Shown one piece after another: positions 25,609 to 33,890 of a stretch of DNA of 64,000 nucleotides; position 1 is the stretch's first letter; every line of letters starts with the position of its first letter. Origin of the DNA: Nannocystis pusilla (lineage in GTDB: Bacteria > Myxococcota_A > Polyangia > Nannocystales > Nannocystaceae); contig NZ_JAIRAU010000059.1 in the NCBI RefSeq assembly GCF_020073745.1, positions 62,001 through 126,000 on the forward strand, written 5' to 3'. The notes below the pieces were generated by a model. It saw nothing but the letters and a program-made list of their open reading frames with translations, did no database searches and was not told the DNA's origin. Made by a program: the position numbers and the translations under genes.

Positions 25609-25827
25609 ATGCGGGTCATGGCGGGCGCGATCCTCCGCTTCGACAGCGTCACCGAGATGATCGAGTACTGCCGCGCGCGCTACCGGACCGACGAGGTCCG
25701 GTCCGGCAGGCAGGACGGCGAATTCGTGCTGTTCGTCCGCCCCGCCGAGGGCCCGGCGTTCGAGAGCCTGATCGTCCATTTCGAGGGCGAGCGGACGTAC
25801 GCGGTGATGCTGCCGGTCGACGAGTGA
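25609..25827 (+). CDS. Small hypothetical protein, 72 residues
   Basis: An acidic soluble protein with alternating strands ('AILRFDSVTEMIEYCRARYRTDEV', 'GEFVLFVRPAEGPAFESLIVHFEGERTYAVMLPVDE'). The period and amphipathicity look like a genuine small alpha/beta protein. No family recognised. It precedes the large FG-GAP lipoprotein by 59 bp. Confidence 0.55.
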   Translation: MRVMAGAILRFDSVTEMIEYCRARYRTDEVRSGRQDGEFVLFVRPAEGPAFESLIVHFEGERTYAVMLPVDE

Positions 25828-25886
25828 GTTCGAGCGTGGCGCGCGCAGGCGACCGGCCGCGGGCGGACGTGTAGACTCGGGCAGGC

Positions 25887-28800
25887 ATGCGGCCGCATGG
25901 CGGTTCACCCGGCCCCGGCAGGGCGCGGCGACTGGTCACGCTCGTGGCCCTGGCGGTCGCGGCGACGGTCGCGGCGTGCGGCGACGAGGAGGGTCGCTGC
26001 GGCCCGCTGACGCGGCTGTGCGCCCACGACGGCCGCTGGCAGCGGATCGCGCCGAGGGTCGACGGCGCGGTGGCGGTCGACCTCGACGGCGACGGCGAGG
26101 ACGAGTACGTCGTGCTCGATCGCACCGGCGAGCTGTTGAGCGTGGGCTCGGGCCCCAACGGCTCGCGCTCGACGGTGTTTCTGACCGGCCAGGAGCCGGT
26201 GGCGATCGCGGCGCTGCCGGGCGCGGTCGCGGTCGCGCTGGGCCGCCCGCCGGTGCTGGCGATCTTCGCGGCGGACGAGTCGGGGCAGCTGACGCGACGA
26301 CGGGACATCGCGTTGCCCGACGACGCGACGGCGCTGGCCGCCAGCGACCTCGCCGGCGACGGCGCGCCGGAGCTGGTGGCGGCGGTCCCGGAAGCGGAGG
26401 CGATCGTGGTGATCGACCCCGAGACGGCGACGATCCACGAGCACCCGGTCGGGCGGTTTCTGCTGCAATTCGCGGTCGGCGACGTCGACGGCGACGGTCA
26501 CCCCGACGTCGTCGCCCTCGACACGGTGGCCGGGTTGCTGGTGCTGCGGGGCACGGGTGATGGCGGCCTGCGCGAGGCGGTGAGCAATCCCGGCTCGAAG
26601 CGGCCGGCGAACGTGGGCATCGCCCTCGCCGATCACGACGGCGACGGCGACCTCGACGCGTTCACGCGCGCGGGCCCCGATCGCGTGCTGGTGCACCGCA
26701 ACAACGGCGGCGGCGAATTCTCGACCCCGATCGAGCTGCTGCTCGATTCGTGGGGCGAAGGCTTCGGCCTGGCCGTCGGTCCGGTCGCGGACAACGGCCT
26801 CGTCGGGGTGAGCGTGCCGTCGCCCGAGGGGATGGCGACGTGGTTCGGCAAGGGCTCGGTGTGGCTCGGGCGCATCGACGTCGCGCTGGGGGACGCGAGC
26901 TCGTGGATCGGCGCGGGCAGCGAGGGCGAGATGCTGGTCGGCGGGATCGGCTACCTCGCCCGCTGGGCGTACCGAACCGCGGGGACGGCGATCGAGGTGT
27001 GGCGCTCCGGAGAGCTCGCGGGCAGCCTCGGCACCAAGGTGACGACCGGCCACCTCGACGGCGATCACCTGCTCGACGTCGCGGTGGTGAGCGACGACAG
27101 ATTGACGCTGCTGCGCGGTCGCGCCGACCGCGGGTTCGAGCCGCTCGCGTCGCTCGAGCTCCCGTCCAAGTTTCGTCCGTGGGCCCTCGCGATCGCTGAC
27201 GTGACGGGCGACGGTCGCGGGGACGTCCTGGTGTCCGAGGGGCCGACGGTGTGGCTGGCGCAGGCGACCGAGGACGGACAGTACGTGCTGCATCCGCGGT
27301 ACGTGACGAAGCGGTCCCCGGTGGAGCTGGTGCCGGTGCGCACGGGGCCGGACGGTCGGGCGGTCATGCTGACGAGCCCCATGACCTCGGCGGTGTATTC
27401 CCCCGATTCCGGGAGCTCGGTGCTGCGCTTCGACGAGGCCGGCGCGCTGATCGAGGAGATCGATCTCGTGGGCGAGGACGACGTGTTCGGCGCCGCCGCG
27501 GTCGACTTCGACGAGGACGGGGTCGAAGAGCTGCTCCTGTACCGCCAGGACGCGACGAGCTCATACCTCGTGCACATGTCTCCCGAGGGCGACACGTACG
27601 TCGTCGACGGCACGTACGACCTCGTCGCGCTGACGGACGCGACGGTGACGTTCGGGCCGCTCGCCTTCGCCGTCGGCGATGTCGACGGCGACGGGCAGGT
27701 CGAGGTGGTCGTGGCGGGCAGTCTGGAGACCGTGGTCGTGTCGGGTCTGGCCGACGGCGCGCCGGTGGCGACGATCGGGCCCGGCATCGAATCGCCGCGA
27801 CATCTTCGCGACTTCGACGGCGACGGCGTCCTCGACGCCGTGACGGCGCTCGGCTCGGGAGGGCTGTTCTGGTACCACCACGGCCGCGGCGACGGCACCT
27901 TCGACCCCGAGCCGATCGCCGTCCAGTTCGACGACGGCGTGGCGATCGCCCTCGCCGCGGTGCCCGACGCCCAGTTCGACCTCGTCCACGTGTCGCGCTC
28001 GGAGATCGCCGCGCACCTCATGCGCTCGGTCGCGCGGCCCGTGAGCCCCGGCGGGTCGGTGTTTCACGGGCCGGTGGACGAGCTGGTGCTCGCCGACGTC
28101 GATCAGGACGGCAGCGACGACGTCGTGACCGCCTCGCACGGGCTCGCGGGCGGCGTCGGGGTGTGGTGGGGCGGCGAGGAGGAGCCGCTCACGCGCATGA
28201 GTGTTTGGGTGCCGGGGCGCTCGAACCGCGGGCTGGCGGTCGCCGATCTCGACGCCGACGGCGACCTCGAGGCGCTCGTCGTCGACGCGACGGGCGAGAT
28301 CGACGCCTATCCGTTTGCGCAGCGCCGGGCCGGCGAACCGATCCGGATCGCGGAGACCGGGACGACGGTGCAGAGCCTCGCGGTCGCGGACGTCGACGGC
28401 GACGGGCTGCCGGACCTCGTCGGTCTTCTCGAATTCTCGGACGACATGAGGGTCATGGCGGTCGCCCGCGGGGTCGCGCCGCTGCAGTTCGCCGAATTCG
28501 AGACGGCGGTCGAGTTCGCGTTCAACGCCCACTCCACGCTCGAGCTCGGCGATGTCGGCGGCGACGGCGACCTCGACGTCCTGATCCGGAGCGACGATGG
28601 CAGCGCGAGCGCGCTCGTCCGCGCCGACGCGCCGGGCGAGTGGGCCGCGAAGGTCGAGGTGCTGCCGGGGATCGCGGCGATGTTCAGTCCGCCCGCCGCC
28701 GACAAACGCGTCGAGGTGGTGACACACGACGGGACCTCGATTTACCGCCACCCCGAGGGCGGCGCCGAGCCCCGCACGCTGCTGCTGGAGGGCGAAACCC

Positions 28801-29042
28801 GCGTGGGCTGGTTGTTGCTGGGCGTCGCCGACGTCGACGGCAATGGCCAGTACGATCTCGTGGTCGGCGACGACAAGGGCACCCACGTGTGGCTGCGCCG
28901 CGACGACGAGCTCGCGCGGGTCACCCTGTGCGACCTGCCGCTGTGGGGCGGCGTGGCGTTCCCCGACGTCGACGGCGACGGTCGCCGCGATCTGGTCGGC
29001 TTGAACCACAACAACTTGTTCGTCCGCAGGACGCGGCCGTAG
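25887..29042 (+). CDS. FG-GAP/VCBS-repeat lipoprotein, 1051 residues
   Basis: The signal peptide ends TVAAC (Cys31). Nearly the entire mature protein consists of FG-GAP/VCBS-type repeats, each with a calcium loop such as 'DLDGDGEDEY', 'DVDGDGHPDVV', 'DHDGDGDLDAF', 'DVDGDGQVEVV', 'DFDGDGVLDAV', 'DVDQDGSDDVV', 'DLDADGDLEAL', 'DVDGDGLPDLV', 'DVDGNGQYDLV' and 'DVDGDGRRDLV'. These assemble integrin-alpha-like beta-propellers, here probably two of them. Likely a calcium-dependent surface adhesion or carbohydrate-binding lipoprotein. It lacks the long Thr linker of its sibling at 29893-32562. Confidence 0.85.
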   Translation: MRPHGGSPGPGRARRLVTLVALAVAATVAACGDEEGRCGPLTRLCAHDGRWQRIAPRVDGAVAVDLDGDGEDEYVVLDRTGELLSVGSGPNGSRSTVFLTGQEPVAIAALPGAVAVALGRPPVLAIFAADESGQLTRRRDIALPDDATALAASDLAGDGAPELVAAVPEAEAIVVIDPETATIHEHPVGRFLLQFAVGDVDGDGHPDVVALDTVAGLLVLRGTGDGGLREAVSNPGSKRPANVGIALADHDGDGDLDAFTRAGPDRVLVHRNNGGGEFSTPIELLLDSWGEGFGLAVGPVADNGLVGVSVPSPEGMATWFGKGSVWLGRIDVALGDASSWIGAGSEGEMLVGGIGYLARWAYRTAGTAIEVWRSGELAGSLGTKVTTGHLDGDHLLDVAVVSDDRLTLLRGRADRGFEPLASLELPSKFRPWALAIADVTGDGRGDVLVSEGPTVWLAQATEDGQYVLHPRYVTKRSPVELVPVRTGPDGRAVMLTSPMTSAVYSPDSGSSVLRFDEAGALIEEIDLVGEDDVFGAAAVDFDEDGVEELLLYRQDATSSYLVHMSPEGDTYVVDGTYDLVALTDATVTFGPLAFAVGDVDGDGQVEVVVAGSLETVVVSGLADGAPVATIGPGIESPRHLRDFDGDGVLDAVTALGSGGLFWYHHGRGDGTFDPEPIAVQFDDGVAIALAAVPDAQFDLVHVSRSEIAAHLMRSVARPVSPGGSVFHGPVDELVLADVDQDGSDDVVTASHGLAGGVGVWWGGEEEPLTRMSVWVPGRSNRGLAVADLDADGDLEALVVDATGEIDAYPFAQRRAGEPIRIAETGTTVQSLAVADVDGDGLPDLVGLLEFSDDMRVMAVARGVAPLQFAEFETAVEFAFNAHSTLELGDVGGDGDLDVLIRSDDGSASALVRADAPGEWAAKVEVLPGIAAMFSPPAADKRVEVVTHDGTSIYRHPEGGAEPRTLLLEGETRVGWLLLGVADVDGNGQYDLVVGDDKGTHVWLRRDDELARVTLCDLPLWGGVAFPDVDGDGRRDLVGLNHNNLFVRRTRP

Positions 29043-29130
29043 CCGCGCGGGCGCGCGACTCGACGCTTCCCGGCCGGCCGGCGCGCTGGTACAGTTTGGC
29101 GCGCAGCAGCAGCAGCAAAGGGATCACGTC

Positions 29131-29637
29131 ATGGCCAAGTTCACGCTCACCCACGAGATCAATTGCGACGCGGACACCTTCTGGCGGATCTTCCTCGACC
29201 AGGAATACAACAAGAAGCTGTACCTCGAGGGGCTGGGGTTCTCCGGCTACGAGATCCTCGACCAGCGCGAGACCGACACGACGGTGACGCGCAAGGTCAA
29301 GGGCACGCCGAAGATGAACCTGCCCGGGCCGCTCGCCAAGCTCGTCGGGTCCAACTTCAGCTACATCGAAGACGGCAAGATGGAGCGCGCCGACAAGATC
29401 TGGACGTGGAAGGTCACCCCCAGCTCGATGGCCGACAAGGTCCGCAACGAGGGCTCGCTCCGGATCGAGCCGATCGGTGACAACAAGGTGCGACGGATCG
29501 CCGACCTCGTCGTCGAGGCCAAGGTGTTCGGCGTCGGCGGGATGATCGAAAGCACGCTCGAGAAGCAGCTCCGCGAGGGCTGGGAGGCCAGCGTGCCGTT
29601 CATGCACAAATGGCTGGCCGCTCACGGTGCCGCTTGA
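29131..29637 (+). CDS. DUF2505 family protein (SRPBCC fold)
   Basis: 168 residues, start preceded by AAAGGGA. The sequence ('FTLTHEINCDADTFWRIFLDQEYNKKLYLEGLGFSGYEILDQRETDTTVTRKVKG', 'VGSNFSYIEDGKM', 'RIADLVVEAKVFGVGGMIESTLEKQLREGWEASVPFMHKWL') fits DUF2505, a START/SRPBCC-like helix-grip family thought to bind hydrophobic ligands. No signal peptide, so cytoplasmic. It stands apart from its exported neighbours; function inferred only at fold level. Confidence 0.82.
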   Translation: MAKFTLTHEINCDADTFWRIFLDQEYNKKLYLEGLGFSGYEILDQRETDTTVTRKVKGTPKMNLPGPLAKLVGSNFSYIEDGKMERADKIWTWKVTPSSMADKVRNEGSLRIEPIGDNKVRRIADLVVEAKVFGVGGMIESTLEKQLREGWEASVPFMHKWLAAHGAA

Positions 29638-29892
29638 AATGTAAGTGATGACACGGGGTTGGCGGCGCGTTCGTCACGGCCGCCTCGCGTCGCCGCGGGC
29701 TGTGTCAGATCTGTGCCACTCTCGGTGGCCAGGCTCGTCCGAGACGAGGACCTCGAGCTTGCGCCGGACGCCGCAGCCGAGGACACGGTGACGAACACGC
29801 GGTCGTCCCGATGCAATGAGTGCCCGCCACGAAGCGTCCGCGGATGGGCCCGCCGCCGAAGCTGCCGCGCGAGGCGGTGTGTCGTTCGAGGA

Positions 29893-32562
29893 TCAGCGGC
29901 AATTGCTGCGCAGCAGGTAGGTGCCCTCGTAGGAGGTGACGACGAAGTCGGGGCGGCCGTCGCCGTCGAGCTCGCCGACGGCGGCGCCTTGCGCGGAGCC
30001 GATGCGATAGGCGCGGGTGGGGGCGAAGGTGCCGTCGCCTTGATTGAGCACGGTCGAGACGCCGCGGCCGGCGAAGAAGAAGTCGAGGTCGCTGTCGCCG
30101 TCGAGGTCGAGCGGGAGGACGCGCTCGTAGCTGGCGGTGACGTGGGTGATGTGCTGCTCGGGGGCGGCGTAGGCGGCGCCGCCGAGGCCGCGCAGGACGG
30201 TGAACTCGGCGATCAGGAGGTCGGGCACGAAGAAGTCGAGGACGCCGTCGCCGTCGAGGTCGAGCGGGTAGACGATGTCGGCGTTGGACTCGGTGATCGT
30301 GTACTTGCCGGTCGGCTGGAGCTGGCCGTCGCCGAGGCCGCGGAAGACCTCCGTCTCGTACTCCGCGACGACGACGAGGTCGAGGTGACCGTCGGCGTCG
30401 AGGTCGGCGACGCGGGCCGAGCGGAAGTAATCGGTGGTGTGGACAATGTGCGGGGTGAACTGGCCGCCGCCGTCGTTGCGGAAGAGGCGGACGTGGTCGG
30501 GCTGAAAATCGGGAGACTCGACGATCAGCAGGTCGATCCGGCCGTCCTCGTCGAAGTCCCCGACCTCGATCGACTGCGGGTTGCCGAGCGAGGGCAGCGC
30601 GCCGGCGAGCGTGAATGCGACGCCCGGCTCGCCGTGCATCAGCGCGATCGTGCCGCTCCGGATCAGGACGCCGTCGCGGCGGCCGTCGTTGTCGTAGTCG
30701 AACAGGTCGAGCTGCGAGGCGTTGCCGCCGGACGGCGAATTCACGCGCTCGAAGTCGCCGCCGCCGAGGTTGTGCAGGACGCCGATGCCGTCGTGGCCGG
30801 TGAAGACGAATTCGTCGAGGCCGTCGCCGTCGAGGTCGACGAGCTGCGGGTCGGTGCCGTTGGAGAGCAGGGGGTGCACGCCGGCGAGGGCGAAGCTGCC
30901 GTCGCCCGCGCCGACGAGGATCCGCGCGGCGTTCCAGCCGTTGATGAGGATGTCGGCGACGCCGTCGCCGCTGAGGTCGGCGATGAACGGCTCCTTGCCG
31001 ACGGCGCCGTCGATCCGCGGGGGCACGGCGCCGAACGAGGTGTCCGCGTTCTGCAGGAGGACGCTGAACGAGTCGGCGGCGAGGTTGGAGACGAGGAGGT
31101 CGGGGCGGCCGTCGACATCGGCGTCGGCGACGGCGATGGCGATCGAACGCGAGCCGCCGAGGAAATGGCCGTGGGGGACGAAGGTGCCGTCGCCGAGGTT
31201 GCGCAGGGTGTAGATGTCGCCCTCGGGATCGGTGGAGGCGATGTCGAGGTGACCGTCGGCGTCGAGGTCGGCGACGGTGATGTTGTGCCAGTCGCCGCCG
31301 AGGTCGACCACGTACTCGACCTCGGCGGCGAAGTCGCCGCCGCCGGCGCCGCGGTGGATGCCGACGCTCAGCGGATCGCCGTGGCCGACGGCGAGGTCGA
31401 GGTTGCCGTCCTGATCGAAGTCGGCGAGCGCGAGGGAGGTCGGACGGTCGCCGACCGGGGTGGCCTTGGGCGCTGCAAAATTGCCGTCGCCGTCGTTGGG
31501 CAGGGCGATCACGAGGTCGCTCATGTAGGCGGTGACGAGCAGGTCGAGGTCGCCGTCGCCGTCGATGTCGCCGGTGACGAAGGGGCGCAGCGGGTGATCC
31601 TCGCTCTGGCTGTTCTCGACGGCGCCGGGGCCGTAGGTGCCGCCGCCGAGGTTGAGCTGGATCAGCACCTCGCCCTCCTCGTGGAGGGTGGCGAGGTCGA
31701 TCTCGCCGTCGCCGTCGAAGTCGGCGGCGAGCACGGAGGTCGGCCTGGGGAGGGTGGGATAGGTCGTGTCGGTGAAGGTGCCGTCGCCGTCGTTCGCGAG
31801 GACGTGCAGCTGCTCGTTGAGGCCGTCGGCGGAGACGATGTCGGGATCGCCGTCACCGTCGAAGTCGGCGACCACGACCGACCAACTGCCCCTCGAGTGG
31901 CCCCAGTCGTAACCGGTCGGGTAATGGCCGCTCATGGCGTAGGTGCCGTCGCCCAGGCCGCGCAGGACGCCGACGCCCCAGGTCTGCGATTCGACCCCGT
32001 TCGGGTCGAGGTAGGCGGCGATGTCGTCGATGCCGTCGCCGTCGAAGTCGGCCATGGCGAAGGCGTTGGGCTGACCGACGGCCGGCGAGTCGGGCAGGGC
32101 GTCGTTCAGGAAACAGGCGAGCTCGGGTGGCTCGACGAGCGGCGGGGGGTCCTCACCGCCGGAGTCGGTGGTGTCGGTGGTGGAAGTGGCGTCGGTGGTG
32201 GAAGTGGCGTCGGTGGTGTCGCCGGTCGAGGAGGTGGAATCGGTGGTGTCGCCGGTCGAGGTGGAATCGGTGGTGCCGTCGTTCGTCGTCGGATCGGTGG
32301 TCGGATCGCCGGAGGAGGTCGACAGGACGCCCTCGGTAGGATCGGTGGTCGAGGTGCCGACGGGCGGTTCGGTCGAGGTCGGCTGGACGGCGGTGGTGCC
32401 TGGCGACTCGCCGGAGGACTCGGTCGTGCCGGGATCGTCGCCGGTGGCGTCCGTCCCCGCGGTGTTGTCGGGACAGCCGGTCAGGCCGAGGGTCGTGACG
32501 AGGGCGCAGCCGACGGCGCGCAGGCGAGGAAGAGAATGGTGAAGGCCGATCGAGGTATTCAT
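29893..32562 (-). CDS. FG-GAP/VCBS-repeat lipoprotein with long Thr linker
   Basis: 889 residues from the ATG at 32562. The signal peptide ends LGLTGC (Cys30). Residues about 31-125 are a Thr/Ser/Asp/Gly linker encoded by short tandem repeats (for example 18-bp GGTGGAAGTGGC-type units near 32165-32215). The rest is about 14 FG-GAP repeats with 'DFDGDGIDDI', 'DFDGDGDPDIV', 'DIDGDGDLDLL', 'DFDQDGNLDLA', 'DLDADGHLDIA', 'DADVDGRPDLL', 'DLDGDGLDEFV' and similar calcium loops. It likely forms two surface beta-propellers at the end of a flexible stalk. Its upstream region carries an unusual TGTCA/TGACA array. Confidence 0.85.
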   Translation of the reverse strand: MNTSIGLHHSLPRLRAVGCALVTTLGLTGCPDNTAGTDATGDDPGTTESSGESPGTTAVQPTSTEPPVGTSTTDPTEGVLSTSSGDPTTDPTTNDGTTDSTSTGDTTDSTSSTGDTTDATSTTDATSTTDTTDSGGEDPPPLVEPPELACFLNDALPDSPAVGQPNAFAMADFDGDGIDDIAAYLDPNGVESQTWGVGVLRGLGDGTYAMSGHYPTGYDWGHSRGSWSVVVADFDGDGDPDIVSADGLNEQLHVLANDGDGTFTDTTYPTLPRPTSVLAADFDGDGEIDLATLHEEGEVLIQLNLGGGTYGPGAVENSQSEDHPLRPFVTGDIDGDGDLDLLVTAYMSDLVIALPNDGDGNFAAPKATPVGDRPTSLALADFDQDGNLDLAVGHGDPLSVGIHRGAGGGDFAAEVEYVVDLGGDWHNITVADLDADGHLDIASTDPEGDIYTLRNLGDGTFVPHGHFLGGSRSIAIAVADADVDGRPDLLVSNLAADSFSVLLQNADTSFGAVPPRIDGAVGKEPFIADLSGDGVADILINGWNAARILVGAGDGSFALAGVHPLLSNGTDPQLVDLDGDGLDEFVFTGHDGIGVLHNLGGGDFERVNSPSGGNASQLDLFDYDNDGRRDGVLIRSGTIALMHGEPGVAFTLAGALPSLGNPQSIEVGDFDEDGRIDLLIVESPDFQPDHVRLFRNDGGGQFTPHIVHTTDYFRSARVADLDADGHLDLVVVAEYETEVFRGLGDGQLQPTGKYTITESNADIVYPLDLDGDGVLDFFVPDLLIAEFTVLRGLGGAAYAAPEQHITHVTASYERVLPLDLDGDSDLDFFFAGRGVSTVLNQGDGTFAPTRAYRIGSAQGAAVGELDGDGRPDFVVTSYEGTYLLRSNCR

Positions 32563-32652
32563 GGAAATATCACCGGTTCGCAAGAAACCCTGGACGTTGC
32601 AGCGGGCGTGCCAGCGCGTCCGCGCCGCGCCGTGCGGTCGTGATGCGGTCGC

Positions 32653-32763
32653 TGTCACTTTCGCATGACACCGCGGTGTCACGCGCTCCGGACACCGTCG
32701 CGCCGGCATGACACGGGCGGGTCGCTGACACGCGGACGCGACGGTGTCACGGGCGCATGACAT
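32653..32763. promoter_or_regulatory. Array of TGTCA/TGACA half-sites, putative operators
   Basis: Seven TGTCA or TGACA half-sites occur in 111 bp (starts 32653, 32666, 32677, 32709, 32726, 32745, 32758). They include a perfect 16-bp dyad TGACAC-CGCG-GTGTCA at 32666-32681. The array lies between divergent lipoprotein genes (starts 32562 and 32969). Confidence 0.55.
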
Positions 32764-32968
32764 CGGCGCGGTCGGCCCGAAAGCAGCCGTAGCGCCGGGT
32801 TCGCGGCTGTTCGCGCGCTCGCGATCGTCGCGGCGCCGGGACAGCGGCGAGACACGGGCGCCCCGGACGCGCCGGGCACGGGGTCGGCACGCGAGTTGCT
32901 AGTCAGGCTCTCGCACGCGCCGCGTCCGTGGCTGCGCGGCCCGATCTTCCACGACGACAGAGACGATC

Positions 32969-33862
32969 ATGAACCATTCGATGTTGACATTCATTCACCG
33001 ACACGGCCGCGCGCTCCTCTTCACGGGCGCCGCGTTCGCGGGTTGCGGCGACGCAGGCGGCCTGACGACGGACGGTCCGGCGCCGACGGACGCGTCGACG
33101 ACGGGCACCCCGGCGCTCACCGCCGGGACGGGCGAGGCACCGACGAGCGGCACGGGGATGGCGTCGCCCGACGCCGGCCTCGACGAGGAGCAGTGCGACC
33201 CGTGGGCGCAGGACTGCCCGGAGGGGTACAAGTGCATGGCGTACGCGGACGAGGGCTCGCCCGTGTTCACCGGGAACCGCTGCACGCCGGTGGCGAAGGA
33301 CCCGGGCAAGATCGGCGATCCGTGTCGCGTCGACGTCGGGTGGTGGACGGGCGTCGACGACTGCGATGACGGCCTGGCCTGCTGGAACATCCATCAGGAG
33401 ACGAACACGGGCGAGTGCGTGTCGATGTGCACGGGCACCCCGGACTCCTACGATTGCCCGGGCGACCGCGACGCCTGCGTGTTCTGGGTGCCCGGCATCG
33501 CCCACGTGTGCCTGCCGACCTGCGATCCGCTGCTGCAGGACTGCCAGGCCGCCGATCGCCTGTGCCTGCCGGAGTGGGGCAGCGACGCCGAATATTGGGT
33601 CTGCAAGCCCGATTACAGCTTCGAGGAGGGCCAGGAGTTCGACGTCTGCGAATACGGCGCCGTGTGCGACCCGGGCCTCGTGTGCTCGTGGCCGTCGGAC
33701 GCGGTCGAGTGCGATCAGACCGCGGAGGGCTGCTGCCTGGCGATCTGCGACCTCACCGATCCGGTGTGTCACGGCGAGGGCGCCGTGTGCGAGCCGTTCT
33801 ACGGGCCGGGCGAGGCCCCGCCGGCGTACGAGAACGTCGGGGTCTGCGGATTGCCGGGCTGA
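32969..33862 (+). CDS. Cys-rich lipoprotein, 297 residues
   Basis: The signal peptide ends AFAGC, then a Thr/Ala/Gly linker to about residue 70. The mature domain has over 20 Cys in the recurrent myxobacterial pattern 'CDPWAQDCPEGYKCMAY', 'GDPC', 'DDCDDGLACWNI', 'GECVSMCTGTPDSYDCPGDRDACVFW', 'CLPTCDPLLQDCQAADRLCLP', 'GAVCDPGLVCSW', 'GCCLAICDL' and 'GAVCEPFYGPGEAPPAYENVGVCGLPG'. The gene at 55341-55901 ends in a similar 'CVAHFAPGEAPPNLEKVGRCAVP', so the two are paralogues. Secreted disulfide-rich domain; function unknown. Confidence 0.8.
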   Translation: MNHSMLTFIHRHGRALLFTGAAFAGCGDAGGLTTDGPAPTDASTTGTPALTAGTGEAPTSGTGMASPDAGLDEEQCDPWAQDCPEGYKCMAYADEGSPVFTGNRCTPVAKDPGKIGDPCRVDVGWWTGVDDCDDGLACWNIHQETNTGECVSMCTGTPDSYDCPGDRDACVFWVPGIAHVCLPTCDPLLQDCQAADRLCLPEWGSDAEYWVCKPDYSFEEGQEFDVCEYGAVCDPGLVCSWPSDAVECDQTAEGCCLAICDLTDPVCHGEGAVCEPFYGPGEAPPAYENVGVCGLPG

Positions 33863-33890
33863 GCGGCTCGCGGGCTGTGCTCCGCAGGGC

